From: Sipunculus nudus
Lineage: Eukaryota > Annelida > Sipuncula > Golfingiida > Sipunculidae
Reading direction: 5' to 3'
Length of the DNA: 64,000 bases
Assembly: GCA_026874595.1 (NCBI GenBank)
Contig: CM049309.1
Coordinates: 46,406,079 to 46,470,078, forward strand
The notes beneath the pieces were generated by a model. It was not told the DNA's origin. It did no database searches and was given only the letters and a program-made list of their open reading frames with translations. The first letter of the stretch is position 1. Each line of letters opens with the position of its first letter. This document shows positions 43,070 to 56,061 of the stretch, piece by piece. The position numbers were made by a program, and so were the translations under genes.

Positions 43070-45613
43070 GTAGCGAATGTTAAGTCGGGAGAACAGCCGG
43101 CTTGTCTCCCCTGCGTAATATTTCTTCTCTTTTCCTTCACTATGGCATTGTTGTCATTTATCATTTTTATATAAAGTTCTATATCATTAACGTTTAGATT
43201 TATATTTAATAGATTTAGATTTATATTAAATAGAGGTCAGAATAAAGGCGAGGTCAGAATAAAGGCGATATCAATACAATTATGTATATAGATCCTCACC
43301 ATCTCGGGATTGCCGAAGGTTTCCGATACTGAACGGCTATGTGGCATGAAACCTTCCCTGACCGGTTTTTGAGAAACCTAAACGCAACAATAGGACAGGT
43401 CGCATGGCATGGATACTTGGGTGTGACGTGCCCCTACTACCGATCCCGTCAGGGACATCACGTCAGTCCAGCCTCATCTCATGCTATCGACAACACGTCG
43501 AATCAGATCTTGTCCACTTTGTTGCAGGTAGGTAAAATTATTTCCAAAATGTTGTAGATAGATGCCATAGTATAAACTGAATGTCAATATAATATTCCCT
43601 AATTAATATTAATATATTTTCTATCTTGGTGCTTTAATTATATATCCTTGTAATATTATCGTTATTACTACGGGACCCCTGAACCTTCGACCTAGAGTTC
43701 TTTGGTTGCACTGGAAACCCCGTGAAATATTCCTGTAAATCTTTAAAAGGACCCACACCACAAGTCAATATGCCAAATTATTCCTGACCTCTAAAAGAGC
43801 ATTTCCACGTGTCCAAATAATTTCCACGTGTCTAGGTAATCTCCACGTGTCCCGATAGAATTCCACGTGGGATTGAAGGAAGGGCCAATAAACGAATTAT
43901 ATCTGTACCGGTACATTTAACCTCCATTATTTCCGTCTGTCCATCATTTATTTTCCCCCCACTCTTCAGGCAGCAGCAATATTTAAAAATTAGCTTGAAA
44001 ATGCAGAATGAGTAGACAGAGAATTTAAAACATAACAGAACTACATGTAACACTCGTATTGAATAATTCTATAAAATCATATTTTCTTTTATAAAATATA
44101 ATGAGACAATGGGTCTACGGCATAAATATGAGTAAAGAGAAAATGGTTCTACAGCAACGGCCTTCTCTCAAACAAACGCAGACGTTATGACTATAACCGT
44201 GCTGCCGTCTATCGGTGGATGCTCGCACTAATTCGAGCTAACCCATAACTCAATTCACAAATTGAATTACCACGAAATGTTAGCGAAATCAACCAGAAAT
44301 TCCTACAAACGTTCATAAACCTCACATAAACGTATTTTTTAACTTAAACCACTTAGCATTGTAGCAGAACTCACTGTAGGAATGTGCTAATTTACTTTCA
44401 ACCTTAAAAATCTGATCCTTTAAATAAAAGTACGATCCTATGCATTAAAAGTACCAGAACCTCTGACCAGTGACTGACTCAGAGTAGCTTTCCACTTAAT
44501 TATTGATTTTGAACCTCACCTGGGCTATAACCTCACCTGTGATAGCCCTGCTGCAAAATTCACGTTAAATTCATACACAACTTTCACCAAGCACGATGTT
44601 GATGATTCGTCACCGGGAACCACCTGTTTACGCGCGGCGGCCTCGATTTTCTGACTCGCTGTTCCCTTTATAGACCATTCCCCTTTTATAACACACACTA
44701 GTCCTTCTATTTATTATGTTATGAAGTAATGTTAATATGTGTGATCAACCAAAGATATCCCATACCTACAAGTAAATAAATATTATCGAGGTAGATTTCT
44801 TGAATTTCCCAGGGGAGATAAATAACCATTAACCGTCCCTCCAAATATAGTGGGATACCCCCCTTCGCTCTTCCATCATAGACTCCCAGAAAATAACCAC
44901 CCCGAATGTTTTTACTTAGAAATGTATAGAATCATTGGTCATATTTATATTCTATCGTAAAATAGCATAATTACTTTGAATGATAACAATATAAAACATT
45001 ATGTACTTAAGAATGATACTTAGCCTAGATGTTTCACATTTGTATACTTAATGTATGTTATTATAGATAGAAGATATAAACCAAGTGAAATCTTAGTGGT
45101 ATTGTTTGTGTATAGTTGTACACAAACATAATTTGTGTATAAATAGTAAGATGTGAACAATTATAAATTAGATGAGAGTATGACATAAAGATTGATAGAT
45201 ATGTATAAATAAGATGTAAGATAGTGTGAGATTAGTTGTTTAAAAGATATGTATAATAACATGGTTATAATAACATGAAGATTTCAGGTAAACCTACATT
45301 AACATATCTTGTGTACTTGTTGCAGATGCATAAATTGCATTTGAGCATATTTATATACATTATAATAAACAGTCCAGTATTTGTAAACAATATGTTGAGT
45401 ACCTCTATGATAATAAGCAGTCCAATATTTGTAAACAATGATCAAGTGAGTCCGGCCTCATGTCATGCTATCGACAACACGTCGAATCAGATCTTGTCCA
45501 CTATGTTGCAGACAAAGAATAAAGTTGTCAAGTGTCAGCTGCGTATCGTTTACCATTTGTGTGTGTGCGAGTGGGCCACGAACCAGACCCCGCCTTACCG
45601 CCCGCCCGCGACA
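43069..45613 (+). repeat. B module copy 3, solo-LTR-like (complete)
   Basis: Begins TGTAGCGAATG and ends GCCCGCGACA, giving TGT..CG/CG..ACA terminal inverted matches, between (TA)n tracts. Contains the four-E-box block (43806-43869), an exon-like block 43462-43527 followed by GTAGGT, and a second copy of that block at 45446-45511 followed by ACAAAGAATAAAG. No gag-pol is attached. At 2.5 kb it is long for an LTR; a different kind of TIR element is the alternative. Confidence 0.7.
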
Positions 45614-45627
45614 TATATATATATATA

Positions 45628-45840
45628 GATATATGAGATGTGATTCTAATTCAACCAGTACATTGAGGTCGAAGAAAAACATAAATAAATGAATAAAAAA
45701 AAATATATATCAGTAAAATCAGCCCTTACACTTTAACACACACACACTTCCTCTTTGTGTCTAGGCTATATCTCCTCTTTGTGTCTAGGCTATATCTACT
45801 CAATCGATAGACTCTGTCTGTCTATCTGTCTGTCTGTCTG

Positions 45841-45884
<44 letters not shown>

Positions 45885-46030
45885 GATGACGTCAGAGGAC
45901 CGCCCCTGGTACATCACATCTGAGTTACCAATGTGTCTGGACATGCGCAGTAAGTGACCCTGTCAGCCGTGACGACACGGGGTGTGCACCGTGTATTGCA
46001 CACAGACCACATACACAAACACACACACAC
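45628..46030 (+). repeat. A module copy 6 (deleted)
   Basis: ATGAGATGTGATTCTAATTC to GAGGTCGAAG, then a jump to AAAAACATAAATAAATG and the right part: CT repeats at 45848-45880, GATGACGTCA, GCGCAGTAAGTGACC and ACACACACACGATA. A 25-bp duplication, TCCTCTTTGTGTCTAGGCTA, lies near 45745-45795. Confidence 0.8.
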
Positions 46031-46894
46031 GATATATTATTCAAACAATCACTTTCGGCTGTATATTGTATTGAATAATAATAATTATAATAATCATAAT
46101 ACATGCTGGTGTCATCGTTTTATTTCACCTCTTTTTCTTTCAAATACTTGAGTGGTGAGCGAGTATTTATGTGTTCACTTTAGGATGTACGGATGGGCCT
46201 TTGTGACGTCAGCTAAATTCCCCAGCCGTGACCTCCCTGCCCAACCACCCGTATCGCTTCTCCCATCCCCCACCTTCCCTGTGTACATACATTCACCCAG
46301 TAGCCTTGCTGTGCAACAGGACGTACTTCTCGCACGCTCTCTCCACATGGATAGCCGTGACAACCCGACTCAATAGGCAATCGGATAATTGGGCTGGTGA
46401 TACAAGCGATTCCAAAGGCTGTATCTCAGTATCGCAGTGGTCTTGCATTAGGGTGCATTCATATTGTTGTAAACGGCCTTTAGTGTCAATATTATGCTAA
46501 GAATGATAAATTTCCACAATAGTATACATGATGTGAGCTCACAACCCAAACTGAAACACTGTCTCCATGGACACGGGTCATTTCCTGTATCGCATGCAAG
46601 CAGCCTGCGGCCTGTAACCTGTGCGAGCCATGCGTATCGAGAAAATACTATATTATTTTAAAGGGGGGGGGGGGGGGCTGTCAGCAAAGGGCACTGACCA
46701 CCAGGCATTGGCTTAAGGTGATAACCAATTGGATGAAACCATCTGGATAAACTCTAGGCTTGTTTGTAGATTCAGTAACTTGGTCAGTATGCATTGTAAC
46801 TTGGTCAGTATGCATTGGAACAATGGACACGTAACCCATACGACTTCCCTTTTTTCTGAACATGAATGAGTTTAATTCGAGTGCTAATGTGTGC

Positions 46895-46939
<45 letters not shown>

Positions 46940-48237
46940 CTGAGTTGATGTTGTGTTGTACAGGAACTGATCTTATTAATTTATACTTAAATGCACCAAA
47001 CAATCATATTTTCTGTTTTGGGATTATTAAAACCCCACTCTTTCTTTAAATATGCTTTATATGGGTTTTGCCATTTATTTTATTTTTTTGTTGAAAATTG
47101 TGTGAAATGTATTATTTGATTTTAGAGATACTGTCTTAAACGGTGGTTAACATGAACCGGTACCGGAACTGGTTTGTTGTTCTGATCATGAACTTCCTTA
47201 AAATGAATGTAGCTGGATAGCCGCATTAATTGCGAGAGAAATCTCATTTATGATAAAGACTTTAAATTATTAAGTTTCATTCTCAATTCAGAAAAAAATT
47301 AAGTTATAATTTAAATATACGAACACGTCAAAGGGTATAAGAGGGGGAGGGGTAATGTAGAGGGCAAAATGAGCATATCCCTTTCCCGCTTTGTTTGACA
47401 GTAAAGTAACAGTAATAGTAACTAGCAAATACCCGTTTTACGCACGGTTTGGGCCGAACAAGACAATCCGTTCGCTGGTATCGGAAATCCACGGAAAATC
47501 CGGGGATATGGAAAATCACACAAATCGCGTTAGGCTATTAATATATAGATCCATTATATCTATGGTGTTGTGGATAAATATCTTTAGGAACAGCGTACAG
47601 TCGCACACGGTCACCCAAAGCCATAGCCTCACATGTGGTCGGGGTCTTTGACAAATAGTCACCTACACATGTACCATGTGACATGAGAAACTGTTCAAAA
47701 GTATTACATATACATACAAAAGAAACCGTCCACGTAAAAGACCTAAGAAGAAAATGCGAAAAATACCAGTTTTATTTGGGAAAATAGGTACAATAATGGT
47801 CATGACTTATACGTAAATGAAAGAATTAAAAATCTTTAAAAACAAAGACTATTATATAAACATTATTGAAAATCAGATGGCACATGCATGTAAAAGAAAC
47901 AAATACCAGTACACATGTATTAAACAAATACCAGTAGACATGCATTAAATATACATTTCACAGTAACTTTACATTTGTAAATGCATTAATGAGAAAAAAA
48001 TCTCAATTTCCAAATCATTTTAAGTAAATTTTGTGTTTTCAACTTTGGTGGTACCACACCACACATGTAAACATCACATTTTACCAACCACGACGTGAAT
48101 TTGGTTAACATTTTCTTTATATCTATTACATAGTAGGCCTACATGTGTTGGTGAATATTTATCAAGGACCTCAATCGCACGCAAGGCCCTTGACTCCGTG
48201 CGACCAAGTGCGACTGTATAAAACCAAGAAAAAAATT
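46031..48237. other. Unassigned region
   Basis: No gene supported. Contains a G15 run at about 46664-46678, (TA)n at 46898-46936, and a repeated AACTTGGTCAGTATGCATTG (46778 and 46798). Confidence 0.4.
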
Positions 48238-48518
48238 AAAGGTATGGTTCTCAGGCACCGCCCGCGTCAATTATACTCCCCCCCCCCCCCCCCCCCCCCA
48301 TAAAAAAATATTTTGATTTTCATCTTTCAAGAATATTAAATAATACAATTTTGATCATATTTCCTTTGTTGTAGGACTTTTGCGAGTTTAGCAAAAGAAT
48401 TCTGTAATTTTCATGCTTTTCCCTGATCATTTGTAGTTTATATCGAAACATACAAAAAAGGTAAAATATCGCCCAGCCTCACAGATTCGTAAAATATAGT
48501 GCTTGAGAACCATACCTT
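48238..48518. mobile_element. 280-bp MITE, TIR AAAGGTATGGTTCTCAGGCAC
   Basis: The left end (48238-48258) is matched inverted by GTGCTTGAGAACCATACCTTT at 48499-48518. A C22 run lies at 48278-48299. An inverted copy, sharing the ends and interior blocks such as GATTTTCATCTTTCAAGAA and ACATACAAAAAAGGTA, is at 55593-56061. Confidence 0.8.
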
Positions 48519-51500
48519 TTTTTCCCTATCCATCACGATTTCCTGCGACCCGGTAGATGTGTAACCAAGCATATCAGGTCATGAAGAGAGCTCCTGCAAA
48601 ACAATTCCGAGATCCCCCTTTTAAGAAGGGATCGCCGATGTTGATTATTTCGGGGCGGTCACCGCAAAACGTAAGAAAATCCCAGATAGTAATTTCCATT
48701 GAGGAACAAGATAATGCTCGAAAAGGATGAAAGTCACGTGTTTTACGAAACATAAATATAGAGTTTCTAATAGCGAGTCATCCAAAGGGACCAGGGCCCG
48801 TCAGGAGTTTCCTATAAAAAGAAAATACTTGAAAATTAGAAAATCTCTTTTGGCTTTTGAGTACGCTCCCGAAGTAGCGGAAATTTTGCGCTTCTATAAA
48901 GAAGCAACTGATTTTCACGCTGCCAGCTTGGATCGTTTATTATATATTTAGACACCAGATGGCGGTTCGTTGTCCGCTGAAAAATACGGGCGTATGATGT
49001 GACATGTAGCCAACCAGATGCCAATAAACAAACACTCGACAGGCATCTTGGCTCCGCCCATAGCTTCGCTTCAAGCGCCGCTTGATGGGTTTACGTTCGA
49101 ATTTTAATTGCTCCCTCTGCATTCTCGCATTCTCGCATCATCGACCGATTCGATTATGACATTATGAATGTTTTAGCGTAGCCATGTATCTATTGTCTGC
49201 AGAACTGAAACCAGCCAGCGAGGTGTGCAAGCACCCTTTGTTGTTACGTTTCGTTTGAATTACAGCTCCCCAGCCGGGCATCCTATGTACCCAAGGCCCT
49301 AAGCAAACCACGTTTAGGACAATTCTCTCTGAGCCTGTGGCCTGTTACCGGGGCGATGATCTGTCATTCAAAACTAAATGAACACGATTGCCTCCTTGTA
49401 TTCCTCGCTTGGCAGTGTCTTCCAGCACAAAGTCTCACCTGATTGGACAAACATACAGTGCTCCCCTCTGATGTAGCAATTCAGAATACGAGGTCATAAC
49501 AAACAGCGCTTATGATATAGGTACTAGGCCTATAGTTAAAGCGCTGTGTAAAGAGCACAGCTTTTATGTTAATTTGCCTTTATATAGCTGTCATCAGGAC
49601 GACTCAAAGGAGCCTGGCTTAATGCTGGTTAATGCGGAACTTTGTATTTTTCCTTTGGTGTTAGCTTATATATTTATAGTTTTAATCGGGATCGGAAGGG
49701 CTGTATATTTGGACTCGGGCCCAGTGGTTTCCAAGGGCACAAGAACAGGCTTGAGGTCTTAAATTTAAGCCTCTCATTTGTCTTTAAAGGCATTGGCTAG
49801 TTTACATAGGTTTTAACCCGTTAGGTCCAAAGGCCCTGGATGGGCCAGGAGTTCTTAAGGCCCATTTGCATGCATGGAAATGTAGAAAAGCCTGAGTAAT
49901 GGTACACAACAGTTACGGTATAACAGAATGGTAAATTTTATATTTTGTACAACAGATCCGTAAATGGAAGGAATTAACCAAAATTAATATTAATTTGCAA
50001 TCACTTTACAAGGTCCGGAGGGCCTTGGAAAGGGTACACTTTCCTTCCAGAAATACATGCCGTTTGTTTTCATTTTACTCTTTTACTCTGTTCTAAGTTT
50101 AGATCAGGTATATAATGTAGGTAAGTTGCTTTTGTTGAATGTTCGTGAATATTATTCAAGGAACCAAATTAATTATTGATTCACGCGGTATATAAAACGA
50201 TTTATTGAAAAGGCCCCTTTCATTTTATTTTTTTTTAAAATCTGTGTGCTTTTCTTTGTGTGTGCGTGCATGGGAGGGGGAGGAGTGTCGCTCTCATTTT
50301 GTTTATAAATCCCGGGTTCCCTATATATGCATGCAATGTTTATTTTGCCCACTATCAACTTATCAGGAACCAATATAGCTTCCTATTATTGAGAAAGACC
50401 ATGCATGGAAAGGATGCGTTTGAGAAGCAAAATATCAATATTCAAATTCATACGAGTTATCAGTCTGGTCTTATTAATTATAGAACAATTTTATCGTATA
50501 TAACGAATGTCCCCAGAAAGTGAACAAAACTTTGGTATAGTTCCGTCCATCTGTTTGGTGGGACATGATGCAAGCTGATATATGCTAACCATGAGCTATT
50601 GAAAAAAAAGATGTTGTCACAGAATTACCGGGGTCATCGATACAGCTTCCACTGCTGGTCTAACACCTGTCAAAGTATATGACAGTCAGATGCATCTGCA
50701 CTCGGCATGGCTGCGGCGGCACGTGATGATTTATCTATTTTAACCTCTTATTATGTTCTTGTAAATTTTTTATTCTTCTAAGTTTCAATTGGTTTTGTCG
50801 TTATTGTGATAGTATTTCGGTTGATAGTACATAAAGCATGAGAAGCACATACTGCAGTGTGGGTAACCTCTTGTTGGATGCTTGCCTTGGGCCTGAGGTT
50901 ATAGGAATGCCTGCTAAGCCCTCCATATGTTTTTTTTTTCAGTTTAGCACGGTGGATAAAGAATATATATTATATGAGAATATACGTATCATTAAATGGA
51001 CAATACTATGTATCCCTCGGTTACAGTCCATTCTTAAGTAAACCGCTTCAATAAGTAGATGGCCTTGGATTTAAATCGAATAAAAAGTTTATTTCATCCG
51101 TGAAACTGAATGGTTATTATAACGAAGAAAAAGGAGGGCTTTTGTTTCACCTCAATTATTTCAAGTCTCATTCAGAACGTCAATATATTATCTCCGACTA
51201 CTAAATGAAATATATCCTTTCTACTCAAACATCATTTAGTTTTAACTCATCTTAATAATTTTATCGAATATAGACACATTAACAATGGTCAGTGACTGCC
51301 AATCCCTGACGCGAAGTAGGCCTAACTCTAGGCAAAAACCGGTATAATCTGTGGCTTTGTAATTTGATACAATTTAATAACATCCGATGTGTGTGTGGGG
51401 GGGGGGGGCGTATATAGATCAAAGCGCTTCTGTCGACTGTCTCGGCCGAAGGGGAGGGGGGGTCTCTTCTCAGACTTCATCCGGTCGTGAGCGCCCCCCT

Positions 51501-51960
51501 TGTCTTCCTATGTTCAATGTTTTTTTATATATTTGGGTGTTTTACAATTTTTATGTTTTTAATAAATGACATTTATATATAAACTCCGAGCAGACTGTCC
51601 AAACATTATGGTACAAATTTAGGTCGGTCACAGCCTCCTGTTGTGGCAGTTCATACATCCATTCCAAGAATATACATCACAGCCTATTTTTGCTTAGTTA
51701 ATACCCATCCATACTTTATATAAACACGGTAAGATCCTCACAAACTTAGAATATACGAATATATCATAACTGACCGACAGCTAAGGCGAAAAATGCGTCA
51801 GGCAACTAACATTGCAGTTCGTCTCAGGCAGTGCGCAACGTAACAAAGTCGCGTGTATTAACTATTCATTGGCTTTTAAATGGAAATTAATACAAATAAT
51901 TTAGGTTAAAAATTACGACCATCCTTTTATATAATAGGCCTTATAATAGTGACTGAAATA
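48519..51960. other. Unassigned region, possible unique host sequence
   Basis: Longest stretch without recognised repeats. Short frames (e.g. 48727-48951, 49574-49762) have no domain and no supporting splice structure. A G-rich run sits at 51398-51410. Exons too short to see may be present. Confidence 0.35.
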
Positions 51961-51969
51961 TAACGCCAT

Positions 51970-52680
51970 TAGGGCTTACCTTGCAGCTGTTAATAAAATG
52001 CTAAAAGATAATGGGATTCCGTGTGGTTTGAATTACATGCCAGATGAAAATGCAGTGCTAAAACACTTTCAGAACCGAGAGATCAAAGGAGCCCATAACT
52101 TTTGACATAAAGATAAATGAATATCTAGCTGGTAAACCAAATGAAAAACTGTGGAAGGCTGTATTGAATTTAGCTATCTCTGGAGAATTGCGTGCCTCTG
52201 AATACACCATTATTAACCCAAGTGCGACAGAGCATCTTTTACTACAGGATGTACAATTTTATGCACCAATCCCCAAAGGGGGAATGTCCTTGAAAGTTCG
52301 ACACTTTCCCCTGTTTTAGTTGACAGGCCACCCCTTGACGAAAAATGAGCTAAACCAAAAAAACAATATTATGCCGGAGATCGGTTACCCGGCGAGTAGT
52401 TTTTCGGCCCATTCACTTAGAGCAGGGCTGGCTACAACGGCCGGCGGAAAAGTTTTCGGTCCTGGGAAATTCAGGCACTGGGGATTGGAAAACTGGCCAC
52501 CCCTTGTCGAAAAATGAGCTTACGAAAAAAAAAGACTACTATGCCGGAGATCGGTTACTCAGCGAGTAACCTAGCGAGTAATTTTTCAGCCCATTCACTT
52601 AGAGCAGGGGTGGCTACAATGGCCGGCACAAAGGGTTTACAGTCCTGGGAAATTCAATGTTGAAAACTTGGGTTTTTTTA
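51970..52680 (+). pseudogene. Tyrosine recombinase pseudogene (Crypton/XerD-like)
   Basis: Two frames give a phage-integrase-type recombinase: AYLAAVNKMLKDNGIPCGLN (51970-52100, ending in TGA at ~52103), then YLAGKPNEKLWKAVLNLAIS and GELRASEYT with the box I Arg (~52190), LLLQDVQFY, and after a TAG at ~52319 FSAHSLRAGLATTA with box II H-x-x-R (~52410). The box II segment is repeated at ~52588-52640. The tyrosine box is not recognisable. Lineage is uncertain; this kind of isolated recombinase occurs in Crypton-like elements. Confidence 0.65.
52322..52665 (+). repeat. Tandem duplication of recombinase box II region
   Basis: ~52322-52490 and ~52495-52665 share GGCCACCCCTTG.CGAAAAA, ATGCCGGAGATCGGTTAC, CCCATTCACTTAGAGCAGGG and AGTCCTGGGAAATTCA-type blocks, moderately diverged. 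Confidence 0.8.
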
Positions 52681-52779
52681 CTGAATTTGGGACAGAGGAG
52701 GTCATTACTTTGGGTTCGCCAGACGCCTTTCAAAAACCTAATCCTGAGGCTGGGGTATTAATTTTAGGAATTTATTTGG

Positions 52780-53460
52780 GCCTTTCCCAAGTCGATTCTT
52801 AGAACATTTTGTAATCTTATATGTAGCGGGATGATGGGTTTAAGAATTGCTCAATAAAGCACTGTGTCCACCTTGGTCGTTGAGTTTTTTAAATGGAAAA
52901 TGTAATTTAGGTTAAAATTACGACCATCCCTACGCTTCTCATGGCGGTAATTAATACACAGTGCACGGGAACGAAGGGTAGTCAGTTCGATGGGGTCAGC
53001 GGGGCGTGCTATGCCACCTTCGCGGGTGAGACTAAAAAGCTTAGGGCGCGAGTTCACCGATCTCAGTCGCACAAGTTCGAGGCCCCCCCCCCCTATTTAA
53101 TAATTATTTTAACAATATTTAGTTGTTGTGTCAAAATTCGAAGATATATGAATGTATGAAGGTCGAAGGTCTTCGATACTATTATGCTGCAGTTAGATTG
53201 AATTGAATGTCCTACGTATATGCTTTAGATATTACGTTGCAATTATACAAAATTGAATGTGTTGATTGTATATATGCTTTAGACAGTTTTATGTAGCAGT
53301 TTTCCCGAATTGAATGTGTAAAATGTATATGCTGGGCCTTTACCCAGCCGTCTCTTAGGACATTTTATGGTCTTATATACATGTAGCGGGGGGGATGGGT
53401 TTAAGAATTGCTTAATAAAGCACTGTGTCCACCTTAATTGGTCGTGGAGTTTTTTAAGCT
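52780..53460 (+). repeat. Direct repeat pair with AATAAAGC
   Basis: 52780-52890 and 53336-53455 share ATGTAGCGGG, GGATG, GGGTTTAAGAATTGC, AATAAAGCACTGTGTCCACC and GAGTTTTTTAA. Each copy contains AATAAA, and TGTAGCGGG recalls the B-module start TGTAGCG. They may be decayed terminal repeats. The sequence GGTTAAAATTACGACCATCC at 52911 also occurs at ~51905, ahead of the recombinase. Confidence 0.6.
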
Positions 53461-54835
53461 GCAATTAAATCAGAATAACGTCATGCTCCAGGTTTTTTCA
53501 GCTGCCTGCCTTCTATTCAGACAGGATATCGCAGACTGATGCATTTGGACTGTAGTTCGTGATTCATCGCGTGCATGAATAGAACGGCCACAATATTGAT
53601 AAGCAAAGAGGTATGTACACTTTTATTTTATATCTAACCCTTATATGCAATATATGTCTTTATCTGTACGATTGCTGCATGATTGTAAGGAAATCACTGG
53701 TATCTGGTCTGATGTAGTTCTATATTCTGTTACACGACCCGTGACTACATGATTTGTTCGATTTTTTAAACCAGGATACAATTAACTTGTTCCCTAATAC
53801 CTTCCACAGACATTCTGTTATCATATATGATGAAGCTACCCGTATTTCTCTGGCAAGTTCAAGGTATCCATAACAAAGTCATTCAATCTGATGATCTTAA
53901 CAGGCAGCCTGTTTTAAATAGGAGTGTGAGATTTTTTTTTTATTTTCTGTGTATTAAGGAACAAAATGTTTCAGATGCAGATTGATTGGATTCAGCCATC
54001 TTACAAAAGTTGAATACATCAAAATTCCGAAAGTGTATAACAAAACATAGTATGGTATAAATCGCGCGAAATCCTTTAAGGTGCCAAATCATGTGCCGTT
54101 AAAAAAAGAATTTATGTGATCTCTGGCTTCCTCTGTATATATTAATGATCGAAGAGTAATTTTGGTGAAAAGATCTTATAAGGCCTTCGTTAAGGATGTA
54201 TGAACTTGTTTATCAACAACATGTTGTAAACTCAGCAATGTTGACAAACGGGGAAAAACATGTAACCTTAAGTGGTAGTTTGCATATATGCGGAGTTAGA
54301 AAGGTCACTTGTTGCAAAACTCTTGTTTTGATAATTTTCGGCGGGCCTCCACATATTATAAACATTTGACATCAACAAGCAACCTGTGTGCGATAGGTTT
54401 CCTTGCCTATTTTTTATAAAAAGTCCAAGGGATTACCTTCAGTTTATAACGGTCAGACTGCTGATTGGGCCTCTTTTAATGTTTTCTTGAAGTCATATTT
54501 CTAAAATGTCATTTTATTACTCTAATGGTTTTTTTTCAGTAGATTATAGTTTTTCCTGCAAGTAACCTGTATTGATTTATATTAAAAATATATTTAAAAT
54601 AAAACCAACGAAAATATGACGAGTCGATAAAATAATGCCGCAAACCATAATACACAACACAGAAGGTGGCTTCTGTTATTAATAAGCCTTGCCATTTTTT
54701 CCGATGCCAATTTAAGTCAACGCAATCCAGTCATTATACCAGTGAAATATAGCGATTGTTCCAGAAACCCCGATGGCTCTATTGCTTGCCGGAAATCTTC
54801 GATTTGAGGATTGAGGGAGGGGAGGGGGCCATGAT
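53461..54835. other. Unassigned region
   Basis: No gene, RNA or repeat recognised apart from T-rich runs. Confidence 0.4.
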
Positions 54836-55592
54836 CAGTGGCGGTTTCAGAAATTATAAACGGGAGGGGAGGGGGGTGTTAATATGCATGTATGGGTACT
54901 ATGAAAACTGTTATATATACGTGTATATGTATGTATATATTATTATTATTATTACTATTATTATTACTATACGTTATATATTTTAGTGTATAAAAATATT
55001 TCTGTTTTTTACATTTTCATTAATGAACCATGGTTTCATTTAGGTAAGTTACAAGTACATGGGGAGGGTATGGGTACTATATATGCATGTATGGGTACTA
55101 TGAAACTGTTATATATATGTGTATATGTATGTATATCTTATTATTTTTATTGTTATTACTATTATTATTATTACTATACGTTATATATTTTAGTGTATGA
55201 AAACGTTTTTTTTTAATTTTCAATTATGAACCATGGTTTCATTAAAGTTACTTACAAGTACATGGGGAGGGTATGCCCCTCTCATATTGGGATATTTTTT
55301 TAATATGTAATGTATAGAGGACGTTTTGAGGCAATTTTACAAAGTGGATTTCCTGTTCCTGTTCCCCTATGTCTTTGCATTATGCATGTATAGTCAAACT
55401 GTAGACAGGTTCAGTATTTTACTATTTATATTTCTTCAAAATTAGTATATAAAATTTCAATTGTTTACATCATGTTAAAGTCAATGGCGCGAAGGTGCAT
55501 TTACGTTTATAACTTGCATAATATAATCTTTTAAATGTAATGCTCGGAGTGAAATAACTGATGTGTTGAAGTCTTACGTTAGGCAAAAAAAT

Positions 55593-56061
55593 AAGGTTTG
55601 GTTCTCGGGCACCTTTTTCCAGAAATCAGCACGGCCGGGCGATATTTTATTTTTTACCTTTTTTGTATGTTTTAATAAAAATGTCATATGATCAGGCAAA
55701 AGCTTGAAATCTTTGTATAAATTATCTTCTTGAAAGATGAAAATCAAAATTAAACATTTTATTATAAACTTTATTTATTTTACATGGATTGTACAACTAG
55801 TTATTATAACAAATACGAAGCACTCTCCATGGCTCGGTTGTTGGCGCTCGGTAGTCGGTAAGGGTGGAGGAAACCGGAGGACCCGGAGAAAACCACCGAC
55901 CTTGCAACCGACGGGCAACTACAACCCATTCTCATAGCCACACCGGGGATCGAACCCGGGTCGCCACCGGAGAAAGCAAAGCGTTTTACCGCTCAGCTGT
56001 CCAGGCCCCTGATGCGGGGAGTAAAAATTGACGCGGGCAGTGCCTGAGAACCATGGCTTTT
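55593..56061. mobile_element. MITE copy 2, disrupted by SINE
   Basis: Inverted relative to 48238-48518: ATAAGGTTTGGTTCTCGGGC at the left and GTGCCTGAGAACCATGGCTT at the right, sharing TTGAAAGATGAAAATC and TACCTTTTTTGTATGTTT. It is ~190 bp longer because a SINE replaced part of the C-run region. Confidence 0.8.
55764..56017 (-). mobile_element. tRNA-derived SINE with conserved central domain
   Basis: Read on the minus strand, a tRNA-like head starts near 56010, with an A box (TGGACAGCTGAGCGG, 55989-56003) and a perfect B box (GGTTCGATCCC, 55946-55956), i.e. an RNA polymerase III promoter. The body contains CTCCGGGTCCTCCGGTTTCC (55867-55888), resembling the deeply conserved central domains of metazoan SINEs (Nin-DC type, from memory). 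The 3' end is A/T-rich. It is mobilised by a LINE in trans. It is not a functional tRNA: the rest of the cloverleaf does not close properly. Confidence 0.75.

Noticed and set aside
48727-48951. 74-codon basic frame
   Set aside because: No domain, no splice or regulatory support; open length is within chance for this base composition.
55940-56012. tRNA gene
   Set aside because: A and B boxes are good but the stems do not close and a SINE body follows, so it is a SINE head.
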